Source of the DNA: a virus
Reading direction: 5' to 3' (one strand)
Virus record (IMG/VR): IMGVR_UViG_3300037961_001224
Location: 1 to 36,823 of that record
Length of the DNA: 36,823 bases
A program made the translations under genes and the position numbers. Shown here in pieces: positions 8,577-17,901 of this stretch. Within the stretch, counting starts at the first letter, position 1. Every line of letters starts with the position of its first letter. The notes beneath the pieces were generated by a model. The model was not told the DNA's origin and searched no databases. It saw nothing but the letters and a program-made list of their open reading frames with translations.

Positions 8577-10370
8577 ATGGCTCAACAACTAAAAAGCATA
8601 AATCTTGTAGCTCCCGGCTTTAAAGGAATCAACACAGAAGATTCTCCGCTGGCGCAAGATCCGTCGTTTGCTGAAATAGCTGACAATGCAGTTATTGACA
8701 AGCGTGGTCGAGTTGCAGCACGTAAAGGTTTATCTGTAACTACTACTAATAAGACAGTACTAGGAGCAGCAAGCATACAAGCTGTAAAAGAATTTAAAGA
8801 CGATGCTGGTAACACGGTTATTTTTTCTGTTGGTAACAACAAAATTATGACTGGTACTACTACTCTTGTTGACGCTACGCCCGGCAGTTATACCATCAGT
8901 GCAAACAATTGGAAGATGGTCAACTTTAACGATCACTTATATTTTTATCAGCGTGGATATAAGCCGCTTGTCTATAACAATGCTAACGCGGCTATTGTTG
9001 AAATGGATGACAGCTCACTTACTGGCCAAGCTGGATTAACAACATCAATGTATGGCAATGAGGTGCTTGCCGCTTATGGTCGTTTGTGGACGGCTGACTT
9101 TACTACAGACAAATCTACTATCTATTGGTCTGACATACTTATAGGACATGCGTGGTCTGGAGGCTCGTCAGGGTCTATTGATATTACTACTGTATGGCCT
9201 GATGGTCGTGATGAGATTGTAGCATTAGCGGCTCACAACGAGGCTCTTATCATATTTGGTAAGCATAGTATTGTTGTGTACTCAGGCGCTACTGATCCAT
9301 CGAATATGGTATTGAAAGACACCGTGTCAGGCGTAGGATGTGTTGACAGAGACACTGTACAGTACACTGGTACAGACGTGTTGTTCTTGTCTTACACAGG
9401 ATTGCGTAGTTTTGGTAGGACAATACAAGAAAAGTCTATGCCTTTAAGCAATCTATCGGCAACAATAACAAAAGACATAATATCTTTACTGTCTTCTGTA
9501 GGAGAAACATTTACATCGGTGTACCATCCAGAAGAAAACTTTTATTTATTGACTTTCAGGGAGCAAGACGTAACCTTTTGTTTTGATGTTAGAGGTACGA
9601 TAGAAAACGGAGCGTACAGAGTAACTCGCTGGCCCGGCACTGGCTTTACTAGTTACGAAAGAAAAGATGACGGTACTCTACTTATTGGTAGTAGTCATGG
9701 CATAGGCACTTACTCTGGTAATCAAGACAACGGTAATTCCTATCGCTTTAAATACTTCAGTCCAGAACTTACTTTTGGTGACCCAGCCAGACTTAAGTTT
9801 CTTAAAAAATTAAGACCTACTATTGTTGGAGGTAGCGGCGCACGTTTGTTTTTAAACTGGGCTTACGATTTCAACACTACTTACGCTTCTGAATTTATAA
9901 ACTTAACTACACAGGGTATTGCAGAGTTTGGCGTATCAGAGTATCCCAGTTTTTCTGAGTTGTCTAGCTTGGGTATTTCTTCCACACTGACAAACGGAGT
10001 GTATGTAGTAAATAAGTACTTAGGTGAGTTTGATACGTTTGGACTTTTTCCTTATAAACCCACAGTAGGTTCGGGTGGTGGGTCTTTATTAAACGGAGAT
10101 AGTTGGTTTGAAAGACAACTACAACCTATTTCAGGCCCTCCTGTAGCAGGAATATTTTGGGTAGAGATAGGAGGAAATAAGACAAACGTTGCTACACTGA
10201 CGCCTGCTACTTCAAGCGAGTTTTCTTCTGGCGAATTAACATCAAGAAATTCTATCAATGCTAACGGCAGTGGTGGGACTTTAAATATTGGGGTTGAATC
10301 TGACATTGACGGGTTCAAATTATCTTTACAAGAAATAAATGTACTAGCACTAGTAGGTAAAACAATATGA
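8577..10370 (+). CDS. Tail tubular protein B-like nozzle
   Basis: A 597-residue protein. The N-terminus (LVAPGFKGINTEDSPLAQDP followed by ADNAVIDKRGRVAARKG) is characteristic of T7 gp12-like tail nozzle proteins of podoviruses. The body is beta-rich, with 'EALIIFGKHSIVVYSG' and 'VGCVDRDTVQYTGTDVLFLS' typical of the propeller-like nozzle fold. It follows the adaptor by seven bases with a GAGGTACGT leader. Its role is to form the distal tail tube through which DNA leaves. Its length is below T7 gp12 (794 residues) but within the range of marine relatives. Confidence 0.85.
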   Translation: MAQQLKSINLVAPGFKGINTEDSPLAQDPSFAEIADNAVIDKRGRVAARKGLSVTTTNKTVLGAASIQAVKEFKDDAGNTVIFSVGNNKIMTGTTTLVDATPGSYTISANNWKMVNFNDHLYFYQRGYKPLVYNNANAAIVEMDDSSLTGQAGLTTSMYGNEVLAAYGRLWTADFTTDKSTIYWSDILIGHAWSGGSSGSIDITTVWPDGRDEIVALAAHNEALIIFGKHSIVVYSGATDPSNMVLKDTVSGVGCVDRDTVQYTGTDVLFLSYTGLRSFGRTIQEKSMPLSNLSATITKDIISLLSSVGETFTSVYHPEENFYLLTFREQDVTFCFDVRGTIENGAYRVTRWPGTGFTSYERKDDGTLLIGSSHGIGTYSGNQDNGNSYRFKYFSPELTFGDPARLKFLKKLRPTIVGGSGARLFLNWAYDFNTTYASEFINLTTQGIAEFGVSEYPSFSELSSLGISSTLTNGVYVVNKYLGEFDTFGLFPYKPTVGSGGGSLLNGDSWFERQLQPISGPPVAGIFWVEIGGNKTNVATLTPATSSEFSSGELTSRNSINANGSGGTLNIGVESDIDGFKLSLQEINVLALVGKTI

Positions 10371-10600
10371 GTAATTATACAAAGACTACCGATTTTGCTG
10401 CTAAAGATAGTCTACCTTCTGGTGACGCTGGCAAAATTATTAGAGGAACAGAGTTTGAGACAGAGTTTGATAACATTGCTACGGCAATCGCAACGAAAGC
10501 TGATCTTGCTTCACCCACCTTTACAGGAACAGTAACAATTCCTGCATTGACCTTTAACGGAACTCTGTCAACAGGAACAATAGATGGAGGTACATACTAA
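10367..10600 (+). CDS. Small fibre-like/tail-associated protein
   Basis: A 77-residue protein. The N-terminal half (TTDFAAKDSLPSGDAGKIIR then EFDNIATAIATKADL) and the following 'ASPTFTGTVTIPALTFNGTL' are typical of phage tail-fibre shafts and their attachment segments. It is too short to be a fibre on its own, and may be a minor tail component or a remnant of a fibre N-terminus. It overlaps the nozzle stop by ATGA, and its own stop overlaps the next start (TAATG). Confidence 0.7.
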   Translation: MSNYTKTTDFAAKDSLPSGDAGKIIRGTEFETEFDNIATAIATKADLASPTFTGTVTIPALTFNGTLSTGTIDGGTY

Positions 10601-11460
10601 TGCCAGATTGGTTAAAAGAACTACTTGGGGATGTAGGGGATTTTGCCTCTTCCAGTGCAGGTGCCTTGGGTTTAGGCGCTGCAGGTCTTGCTTTAGCTGA
10701 AAGAGGCTACAGCGATCTTGGCGACATAGGCGAAAGAGCGTTTACTGAGCTTTCTGGTCCCGGCGGACTAGCAGACAGATTATCAGGAATGCTGGAGTTT
10801 CAACCTTATACTGTTACTACTGCGACAGGTGGACAGTTTGGTATGACTCAAGACCCTGTTACTGGTCAAATGTCATATGGCATACAAATGTCTCCAGAAG
10901 AGCAAGCGTTTCAGCAACAGCTATTCCAGAGCGCAGGTAATTTGTTTGGTCAAGCGGCTATGTCTCCAGAAGAAAGAGAGCAGCAAGTCTTTGATCGAAT
11001 GATGACGGCTATGTCTCCTCAGCAGGAGCGAGAGCGTCTAGCGTTAGAGAACAGACTAGCGGCACAAGGTCGTTTGGGTGTACGTACAGATATGTTTGGT
11101 GGTACTCCTGAAGGACTGGCTCTAGCTAAAGCGCAGGAAGAAGCCCGTAACACTGCTATGTTAAACGCTATGAACTTTGCAGGACAAGAACGAATGCAAA
11201 CGGCACAGTTAGGACAGGGTATGTTGGCTGGTAGCTACCTACCTCAGGCTCAACTGCTGAATGCTCTACAGCCCGGTATGACAGCGGCAGAGCAACGTCG
11301 TCAAGCCATTGCACAACAAGCAGGAACGTACGGACAAACGTACGCTACAGGTCTTCAGGGTCTTCTGGCAGCGGCTACAGGACAGGCAAACATTGCTGGT
11401 GGTGTAGGCGGTAGCATGCTGAGTGGCGCTATAGGCGGCTTATTTCCTAAAAGTACTTAA
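10600..11460 (+). CDS. Internal virion (ejection) protein 1
   Basis: A 286-residue Ala/Gly/Gln-rich protein. An amphipathic, glycine-alanine N-terminus (DFASSSAGALGLGAAGLALA) is followed by long helical Gln-rich segments (MSPEEQAFQQQLFQSAGNLF; AEQRRQAIAQQAGTYGQTYA) and a Gly-rich end (GGVGGSMLSGAIGGLF). This composition and its place immediately after the tail nozzle match the first of the three T7-like core/ejection proteins that enter the cell with DNA. No enzymatic motif was found. Confidence 0.65.
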   Translation: MPDWLKELLGDVGDFASSSAGALGLGAAGLALAERGYSDLGDIGERAFTELSGPGGLADRLSGMLEFQPYTVTTATGGQFGMTQDPVTGQMSYGIQMSPEEQAFQQQLFQSAGNLFGQAAMSPEEREQQVFDRMMTAMSPQQERERLALENRLAAQGRLGVRTDMFGGTPEGLALAKAQEEARNTAMLNAMNFAGQERMQTAQLGQGMLAGSYLPQAQLLNALQPGMTAAEQRRQAIAQQAGTYGQTYATGLQGLLAAATGQANIAGGVGGSMLSGAIGGLFPKST

Positions 11461-11474
11461 GTGAGGAAAGAATA

Positions 11475-12668
11475 ATGGTTAACTTTGCACAGAGTTTTTT
11501 AGCAAACTTAGCAAACCCTGCTATGTCTAAAAGTTTATTCGGGGCAGGTGCTGCTTTAGGTCAACTTCCCGGAATGCTGACTCAGAAGAAAAAAGATGAA
11601 GAAGAAATGGCATTGCTTAGAAATATGGGTGCTGTTGAACGCGCAGAATATATGCAACAAAAAGCAAAAACACCTGACCAACTTGCTGCTGCGACTACTG
11701 CCAGAGACACGGCTATGCGAGAAAGCGCTAAAAAAAGTCTTCTTGGTTTAGAGGCGGCAAGACAAGCAGCAGCTACCGAAAAAGAAAAGTTGCGTATTGA
11801 AGATATTATGGCAAAAGTTGCGGTTCAGGCAGGCGTAGATCCTTCTACTATTAAAGGACGTACTCAGGCAGAAGCCGATAGAGAAGTCAATAGAGAGTTG
11901 GCCCAGAATAGACTAGATAAGGAAAATCGTCTAAAACAAGAACAAGCTATAAGTCAAGCTTATTACAATGTACCTGAGAAATCTATTGCTGAGTTTGAAA
12001 GGAACGCTGAAAGATCTGGCTTTGGTAATGTTATTGATGCGATAAAAGATGATAAACTTAAAGATGATAAATTTCTTCTTGAATTTAAAAATGCTCAAAC
12101 AATAGCAGAAGAAAACGCAGCAATGAAAAAAGCACCGCTTCCAAAAACTGCGTTGAGAGAAAGAATTGAAAGTTCTAACATTGATCCTCAACTGAAGGAG
12201 CAGTTCTTATCAGAACTTAATGATATTAAAGAGCCTAATTTTAATGCAAAGGAGACATGGGATCCCGGTGAAAGAAAGCAAGCAATGCAAGCACTTAATT
12301 CTCTCAATACGGCTGTCCGAAACGAAGTGTCTAAAGAGGTATCAAGAAAGTCTGCAATTAAATCTGATATTAGATCACTAGAAAGACAACTAGCTAAACC
12401 TCCTACTGCGTCTCAAGTAAATGCGTTCTTAGATACGGCTGAAAAGCAATTAGATACTAGTTGGTTTAGTGATCCAAGCGAAGAGGAGATAAAAGCTCTT
12501 GCTTATGAGTTAGCTGAAGTTGCTAAAAACGGGCAAATTAAAGAATTACTTGAACAACGTAGAGCAGAGCTAGGAGAAGGTACTCCTGCCCCAGTTGAAG
12601 AGCCTCCAGAGGAAGAAGAGGCAGAAACAAAAACAATAGGTGGTTATAAGGTTAAGGAAATTAAATAA
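11475..12668 (+). CDS. Internal virion (ejection) protein 2, coiled coil
   Basis: A 397-residue helical, charged protein. Near the start is the alanine-rich 'LANLANPAMSKSLFGAGAAL'. Residues about 35-130 and 150-330 are lysine/glutamate-rich predicted coiled coil. The C-terminus is acidic (APVEEPPEEEEAETK). It begins 14 bases after the first ejection protein, with GAGGAAAG upstream, and its stop overlaps the third (TAATG). By position it corresponds to the T7 gp15-type component; sequence alone does not prove this. Confidence 0.65.
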   Translation: MVNFAQSFLANLANPAMSKSLFGAGAALGQLPGMLTQKKKDEEEMALLRNMGAVERAEYMQQKAKTPDQLAAATTARDTAMRESAKKSLLGLEAARQAAATEKEKLRIEDIMAKVAVQAGVDPSTIKGRTQAEADREVNRELAQNRLDKENRLKQEQAISQAYYNVPEKSIAEFERNAERSGFGNVIDAIKDDKLKDDKFLLEFKNAQTIAEENAAMKKAPLPKTALRERIESSNIDPQLKEQFLSELNDIKEPNFNAKETWDPGERKQAMQALNSLNTAVRNEVSKEVSRKSAIKSDIRSLERQLAKPPTASQVNAFLDTAEKQLDTSWFSDPSEEEIKALAYELAEVAKNGQIKELLEQRRAELGEGTPAPVEEPPEEEEAETKTIGGYKVKEIK

Positions 12669-15484
12669 TGCCTACTTATGAAGTTACAGACCCAACTAGT
12701 GGTCGTGTTCTTTCGTTAACTGGAGATAAACCTCCTACTGAGGAAGATCTTACAAACATTTTTAAAATGTATGAAGCGGCTCCTGAACGGGCGCGTCTAG
12801 AGGAAGAGCTTACCGAAGCACAGAAAGAACAGGCTCAGGCTGCGTACAACTTGGAGGCGGCTGAAGATACTGTACTTGAGAACTTAGCAGAGGGTATTCA
12901 AGAAATGTCTTCTGCTGGTGTAGGTCTTGCTGTAGATACCGTTGACTTTCTTGCGTCCCCTGCTCGTGTTGGTTATGAGTTTTTTACAGGCGACGATGTA
13001 CGTAGTCTTCGTGAAATGATGTCAGGAACAGCGGTTGATTTAGATCGTCCTTTTATGGAAGAACGTACTGCTGCTTTGTATGGACCTAGACTCTTAGCTA
13101 CTATAGCTACTGCAGGAGGCGGCGGTGCTGTTCAAATTGCTCGTGATCCTACTAAGTTTACCTCTGCGTTAAAAGATCTTGCTGGTTTGGGTATGACAAA
13201 GACAGCAGAGCAAATAGGTACTAAAGCTTTAGTAGAAGCTGCTCAAGAATCTGCTATTACTAAAGGCATATCAGACGACATCAAAAAGATGACTGATGCT
13301 AATAGACCTCAAATAGAAGCTCGATCCCTTACTCCTGACGGTAGTGGCGGTAAAGTTAAAAGAGTAGATGGAGGTTTTGAGTACGCAGGTATCAAGGCTA
13401 CTGGTGACGCTAAAAAAGGCTACGACATTCCCGGCATAGGTAAGGTTGATAAGAAGGCTGACATTAAAGCAGCTATTGACGATCAGTTTACTTCGTTTAT
13501 GAAAGCCAGAGAGCAAATGCAAACTGAATACAACTTACGTAGACAGTTTCAAAAGTCAGGAGATTTTTCTGAACTAAGAAGAATGACTGATGCCCCTAAA
13601 AGAATTACTTTTGAACTAGGAAGACAAGCCGCAAAGAAAGACGTAGGATTTTTTACTGAAACTTTAGATACAGCAGAAGATGCACTTTACTATAAAGTTA
13701 GTCCTCAGCTATCAGGATTAGTTAAAGTAGCGGCTGAGTCTTCTGGCGGTAAAATGAACAGAGCTTATGATGAAGTTCTTCTTCCTGCAGTACCTGTAAT
13801 ACAGATGTGGAGAACAAACAAAGAAGCTGCTAAAGCTATGCTTGACTACGCACGAGGAATAAAAGGAAATAATCGCGCTCAGTTTTTAAAGAGGCTTTCT
13901 GATGCGGGTGTTAACCGTGATCAATTAAAAGCAGTTAATAACTATCTGAACTTTAGAGGTCAGTTATTTAAAGAACAACGTCTAAATATAGGAGAAGAAG
14001 TATCTGTACAGACTGAAAGATTACACGTACAGGTTCAGCCTATAAGTAAGTCACTGCGTACTTATGCAGATAAAGGGCGAAAAAATTATTTAGAAGTACA
14101 ACAAGATCAATCTAGGAAGGCGTTGTCTAATAGGCGCGTAGCTGATGACGAGATGATTGAACAGTATCAGAATCCTTTTCTTACTGATTTTAGACTTTTA
14201 AGTCAAAACGACTTCCTTAATGAAATAGCCAAACGTACAGATGTAGGTACTCTAGGTGTTAAAAACCCTACTGGGCAAGAAGCATTTAGTAGTATTGCCA
14301 AAAGACTAGCTGAAGATTTACCAGAAGAAGTGGCGGCTAGAGGAGCTAGAATCATTGAAGATATGGTCATAGGTTCTCAACAACACGCTCCTGCTGTTGC
14401 TCAACTTATATCGACACTAAGCTACGGAGGTACTTTACTGTCATTAAAGTCAGCAGTGCTAAACCTTCATGATGTGTTTGTGTCTCCTCTTTTAAACGGA
14501 GTTGCTTCAACAATTCGTGGCGCTGCTCGTACTTTTAATATGAGACAAAAAAGTTTTGTTGATCCTAAGCTTTCAGGTATTAACAGACAAACACAGGGAG
14601 AGTTCGCCGGTAAATTAGTAGATGAGCTTAATCGCATGGCTGACGACCCTTCACGTTTGGACAAAGCAAACAGAGCTTTAGCTAGTGGATTAGAGAAAGG
14701 TTTTAAAGTAACGTTGTTCAGCAGTATGGACAGGCTAGGTAAAAGAGCCGTCATGAACAGTGTTATAGAAAACGGATATGACTTAGCTAAGAAAGGCGAG
14801 TTTAATAGTAAGTGGGCAAATTACTTTTCTGAAGCAGACAGGTTTACTATTATCAATGCTTTCCGCAAACACGGTAAGAACATAGAAGCTATGTCGGAAA
14901 AAGAAGTAAGGTTAATGACTGATCTTGCGTATGCAGGCTTAGGACAACAACAGCTTATCTCTGTAGCAGGTCGCCCTTTGCGTTGGGCTAAGTCTCCATA
15001 CCTTCGTCCATTGTATACTTTAATGGGCTTTGCTATTGTCCAACGTTCCATCTTACGTAAGAAAGTGTTCGACAATCTTATGGATGGTAATGTAGGTCAA
15101 GCTTCTCAAAACGCTGCTCTTTACATAGCTAGTGCAGGAGTAGGTTACTCTGTTATTGACGAAGCTCGTGACTTTGTTTTTTCAGGAGGAGAAGACAAGA
15201 TTACCGGAGAAGAGTTGCTGTTTAAAGCAGTGGTAGACCAACCTTTGTCTGTCCTGACCTTGAACAAAGCGCCAGTAGATCAGTACAGATTCAATCAATT
15301 TAAAGCTAACCCTTATGAGTTTGCTGTTCTTAGTATTGCACCTGCTGGTGGGTTGATTGAGCAGGGCGGAAAAGCAGGTATTGATCTTATTACGTTGGAG
15401 CCTGAAAAAGCTTTTAAGCATATTATGCAAATTCCTGCTCTTAAAAACTCTATAGGAACAGCGGCGGCTGTATTAGAAGATTAA
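12668..15484 (+). CDS. Large internal virion (ejection) protein 3
   Basis: A 938-residue protein and the last gene of the rightward arm. The N-terminus (PTYEVTDPTSGRVLSLTGDK followed by PTEEDLTNIF) is a short domain common at the start of phage ejection proteins. The rest is largely helical, with amphipathic stretches and hydrophobic segments near 585-615 and 790-830 (LRPLYTLMGFAIVQRSIL). It fits the gp16-like inner-core protein that spans the envelope during DNA entry. I saw no lytic-transglycosylase signature, so a wall-degrading activity is not claimed. The gene ends at the convergent terminator. Confidence 0.7.
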   Translation: MPTYEVTDPTSGRVLSLTGDKPPTEEDLTNIFKMYEAAPERARLEEELTEAQKEQAQAAYNLEAAEDTVLENLAEGIQEMSSAGVGLAVDTVDFLASPARVGYEFFTGDDVRSLREMMSGTAVDLDRPFMEERTAALYGPRLLATIATAGGGGAVQIARDPTKFTSALKDLAGLGMTKTAEQIGTKALVEAAQESAITKGISDDIKKMTDANRPQIEARSLTPDGSGGKVKRVDGGFEYAGIKATGDAKKGYDIPGIGKVDKKADIKAAIDDQFTSFMKAREQMQTEYNLRRQFQKSGDFSELRRMTDAPKRITFELGRQAAKKDVGFFTETLDTAEDALYYKVSPQLSGLVKVAAESSGGKMNRAYDEVLLPAVPVIQMWRTNKEAAKAMLDYARGIKGNNRAQFLKRLSDAGVNRDQLKAVNNYLNFRGQLFKEQRLNIGEEVSVQTERLHVQVQPISKSLRTYADKGRKNYLEVQQDQSRKALSNRRVADDEMIEQYQNPFLTDFRLLSQNDFLNEIAKRTDVGTLGVKNPTGQEAFSSIAKRLAEDLPEEVAARGARIIEDMVIGSQQHAPAVAQLISTLSYGGTLLSLKSAVLNLHDVFVSPLLNGVASTIRGAARTFNMRQKSFVDPKLSGINRQTQGEFAGKLVDELNRMADDPSRLDKANRALASGLEKGFKVTLFSSMDRLGKRAVMNSVIENGYDLAKKGEFNSKWANYFSEADRFTIINAFRKHGKNIEAMSEKEVRLMTDLAYAGLGQQQLISVAGRPLRWAKSPYLRPLYTLMGFAIVQRSILRKKVFDNLMDGNVGQASQNAALYIASAGVGYSVIDEARDFVFSGGEDKITGEELLFKAVVDQPLSVLTLNKAPVDQYRFNQFKANPYEFAVLSIAPAGGLIEQGGKAGIDLITLEPEKAFKHIMQIPALKNSIGTAAAVLED

Positions 15485-15511
15485 ATAAAAAAGGGGCCGA
15501 AGCCCCATAAG
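15485..15511 (-). terminator. Hairpin terminator at the convergence of both arms
   Basis: Stem GGGGC (15493-15497), loop CGAA, stem GCCCC (15502-15506). Read on the - strand it is followed by a run of six T, a classical intrinsic terminator ending the reductase operon. In the + direction the hairpin lacks a T-run, so it may act only weakly on the tail operon. Confidence 0.85.
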
Positions 15512-17383
15512 TTACAACTCACAGTTATTCCCGGTACAGGCTAACTGTTGAGACCCTTCCGTCATGTCAGAGTTCTCAGAGATGTTCCAATCAATCGTCT
15601 CTGGGAATTCCTCCTTCAGCTTCTCATAGGTCTCTAAATCTATAGGCTCGTAAGGAGCTTGTTGGTATGTGTGTTCGGAATAAGGAAGGAATGATACCCC
15701 ACTTATCTTATCGAACTTGTTGTAAAGCCATTGCCCTACTTCAAGGAACTCATCGTCCCTATAGTAGCACGTCATCGATGGCTTATGCTCACACCAAAAG
15801 TCCTGATAGATCTCCCATAGTTCAAGTTGTTCCATTGCACCCATCTCAGACGCCACTACAGCCCCGTCAGGAGACTTTATAGGGAAGCTAAATACCTTGG
15901 TACTGGGTGACATTACATCGTCCTCTACGGGGATTCCAGCGGCTTCTAGGACAGAACACAAAGGATCACGTGAGTCGGCCCTTACTCGCCTAATGTACTG
16001 GCTTGCATATCGAGGATGGATGCCAGATGCAGAATCCACCAACTGACTAACAGTACCGGAAGGCTTAACAGCAGTGATGGCAGCAGAAGTGTTAATGCCA
16101 AGACGCTTAGACCACTCCGCATTAGTTCTAATCGCTTCTTCCTTGAGTTCAGTAAGCCACGTTTTGAGGACACCTTTGTCTCTCCTTCCCGACAACGTCG
16201 GATGATCCATGATCCCTGTAAGTGATACTCCTAGTAATGCTTCTTCCTCTGTGTTGTTCTTCCATACCTTACGCAGGTAACGGAAGTCAGTTAAGGTAGC
16301 CTGTAAAGTTCCAAGGATAGTCGCAGTACGTACTTTTCGTTTGAGGTCTGACAACGTATCTGTTGCCCTGACAACAACTTCTGATAGATTGCAGAATTGG
16401 TAAGGCCGTAGGATGATCTCGCTACATGGATTAGTTCCAAAATCATAGGTAGCATCTCGTCGCTCGTTCTTTGCAGCTTGCTTTTGACTTGCGACTCTAG
16501 AGAACATACCTCGCTCTCCTGATCTTGACTCATATAAACTTGCCCATTCATTTAGGAATGCCTCGAAGTCTGGCTTTTCTGTGTAACATGCGCTGTTGTT
16601 AGCTAGGCCACGTTGAGGATTGTCTTGCCACCATTGTCCTGACTTACATCGTCGGAGTCTATCGTCAGTGAGGTTAGACAGACTGATGAGAGCGCTTCTC
16701 CTAACCCCGCCGACGACGACGATCTGTGCAATCTTACAGCAGAGATCGTGGCATTCAATTGAGGAGAGCCTACGTCCATGAGCTTCGCGAAAGACCTCAA
16801 CGGTAAAGTTAAAGAGATCGACAAGAGGTTCTGGACCAGATGCTCTACCGCCGAAGGTTTTAAGTGCTGCCCCTGCAGGTCGTACTCCAGATACGTCCCA
16901 CTTTGGAAGCTGACCCGAATAGAGCAAGCTGATAAGTTCTCTGTAGGCTTTAGCCCAGCCAATTTTAGAATCGGCGACGTGTATAACGGTATCGGTGTCA
17001 TGGAAATCCTCCGCAACTTCTGGTAGTTTAGATACGTATTGACGTTCAACGCTGAACCCTACGCCAGTACCACACATAAGGACGTACATCATTTCATCAA
17101 ACGCTTTGGGGTGGTCGATAGGCAAGTAGGAGCAGTTAAACCCAGCGACATTGTCACGGTCAAGTGCTTCTCCTGCAGTCATAAGTGCCCTCATGGAAGG
17201 CATTACATCTAGCTCGTGGATAGACTGAAAGATCTCTGATTGGTCAAACTCATTGAGATCTACACGGTCACACCAGTAGTTTAGGTATCTATTTACTGTC
17301 TCTTCCCAAGTCTCCCGTCGCTGCTCCTCTGGCAGGTAACGAGCGTACCTTGACTTGTGAATGTATTGCTGATATGCATCCAT
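15512..17383 (-). CDS. nrdJ: Adenosylcobalamin-dependent (class II) ribonucleoside-triphosphate reductase
   Basis: A 623-residue monomeric class II reductase that makes dNTPs for phage replication using vitamin B12. Compared with the Lactobacillus leichmannii enzyme, the key residues are visible: the redox Cys in 'VAGFNCSYLP' (C84), 'NPCSEI' with the thiyl-radical Cys (C320) and Glu (E322), and 'FCNLSE' (C331), eleven residues on as expected. A C-terminal CxxxxC pair (C616/C621) would be the re-reducing swivel arm. 'CGTGVGFSVER' near 104-114 is the class pattern. It is shorter than the bacterial enzyme (739 residues) but starts in register with phage relatives (SRYARYLPEEQRRETWEET). It is the last gene of the leftward arm, ending at a terminator. 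Confidence 0.95.
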   Translation of the reverse strand: MDAYQQYIHKSRYARYLPEEQRRETWEETVNRYLNYWCDRVDLNEFDQSEIFQSIHELDVMPSMRALMTAGEALDRDNVAGFNCSYLPIDHPKAFDEMMYVLMCGTGVGFSVERQYVSKLPEVAEDFHDTDTVIHVADSKIGWAKAYRELISLLYSGQLPKWDVSGVRPAGAALKTFGGRASGPEPLVDLFNFTVEVFREAHGRRLSSIECHDLCCKIAQIVVVGGVRRSALISLSNLTDDRLRRCKSGQWWQDNPQRGLANNSACYTEKPDFEAFLNEWASLYESRSGERGMFSRVASQKQAAKNERRDATYDFGTNPCSEIILRPYQFCNLSEVVVRATDTLSDLKRKVRTATILGTLQATLTDFRYLRKVWKNNTEEEALLGVSLTGIMDHPTLSGRRDKGVLKTWLTELKEEAIRTNAEWSKRLGINTSAAITAVKPSGTVSQLVDSASGIHPRYASQYIRRVRADSRDPLCSVLEAAGIPVEDDVMSPSTKVFSFPIKSPDGAVVASEMGAMEQLELWEIYQDFWCEHKPSMTCYYRDDEFLEVGQWLYNKFDKISGVSFLPYSEHTYQQAPYEPIDLETYEKLKEEFPETIDWNISENSDMTEGSQQLACTGNNCEL

Positions 17384-17384
17384 A

Positions 17385-17468
17385 TTAATTTCCTTCAGTT
17401 CCTACATGATGTCCAACGGTGTACCCAAGGCCGAAACAAATAAAAGCAATTATAAAAAACTCTATCAT
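17385..17468 (-). CDS. Tiny hydrophobic peptide, 27 residues
   Basis: The ORF starts inside the previous stop (ATGA overlap at 17465-17468) and ends two bases before the reductase ATG. It encodes one hydrophobic helix (MIEFFIIAFICFGLGYTVGH) followed by a short polar end. The fit between two coupled genes supports translation, perhaps mainly to couple the reductase to its upstream gene. It may be a membrane micropeptide; nothing shows its function. Confidence 0.55.
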   Translation of the reverse strand: MIEFFIIAFICFGLGYTVGHHVGTEGN

Positions 17469-17755
17469 CTGTTCACTTCCTTTATAAGCCTGTCGATGTA
17501 CCAACGGCACTTGCGTAGGTCTTCCACTGGCTTGCCCTTGTAGTCGTAGCGCCATAAGTATTTCAATGCATTACCTTTAAGATAACCATTAAACTCATTG
17601 TCTGGCATAGATGCTTTGATAGCTTCAATAGCTTCTATAGCACCTTTGTTGTAGTGGTCTGGTCGATCCACCGGGTCTGGCTTCTTTCTGATTGATAGGT
17701 TGTTAAGCGCTCTTACTGTATCCCACTCTTCGGGACTTGCGTCATCAATACTCAT
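17465..17755 (-). CDS. DUF3310 protein (nucleotide-kinase-like, T7 gp1.7 class)
   Basis: A 96-residue protein with the DUF3310 signature: 'VDRPDHYNKGAIEAIEAI' near residues 29-46, then 'GYLKGNALKYLWRYDYKGKP' and 'DLRKCRWYIDRLI'. Family members are widespread in T7-like phages, and the T7 member gp1.7 has been linked to nucleotide (dTMP/dGMP) kinase activity. Its place before the ribonucleotide reductase fits nucleotide metabolism. It overlaps its neighbours by four bases at both ends. Confidence 0.85.
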   Translation of the reverse strand: MSIDDASPEEWDTVRALNNLSIRKKPDPVDRPDHYNKGAIEAIEAIKASMPDNEFNGYLKGNALKYLWRYDYKGKPVEDLRKCRWYIDRLIKEVNR

Positions 17756-17901
17756 TCCATCTCCTTAAACTTGTAAACTTTTTCTAGCACACGATCTGCG
17801 AACCGCTCTACCAAATCTTCTGATGTAATCTCTAGTGCTTCCATGATTGTTACCTCATCGTAATGTTCGGCAACGTGTTCTAACAACTCGTCGAACGTCA
17901 T
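17752..17901 (-). CDS. Small acidic protein, 49 residues
   Basis: The ORF starts with an ATGA overlap on the phosphoesterase stop and ends with an ATGA overlap on the DUF3310 start. It encodes MTFDELLEHVAEHYDEVTIM and then a Glu-rich helix. The continuous four-base overlaps make a real coupled gene very likely. It is probably a small helical protein; no family was recognised. Confidence 0.75.
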   Translation of the reverse strand: MTFDELLEHVAEHYDEVTIMEALEITSEDLVERFADRVLEKVYKFKEME

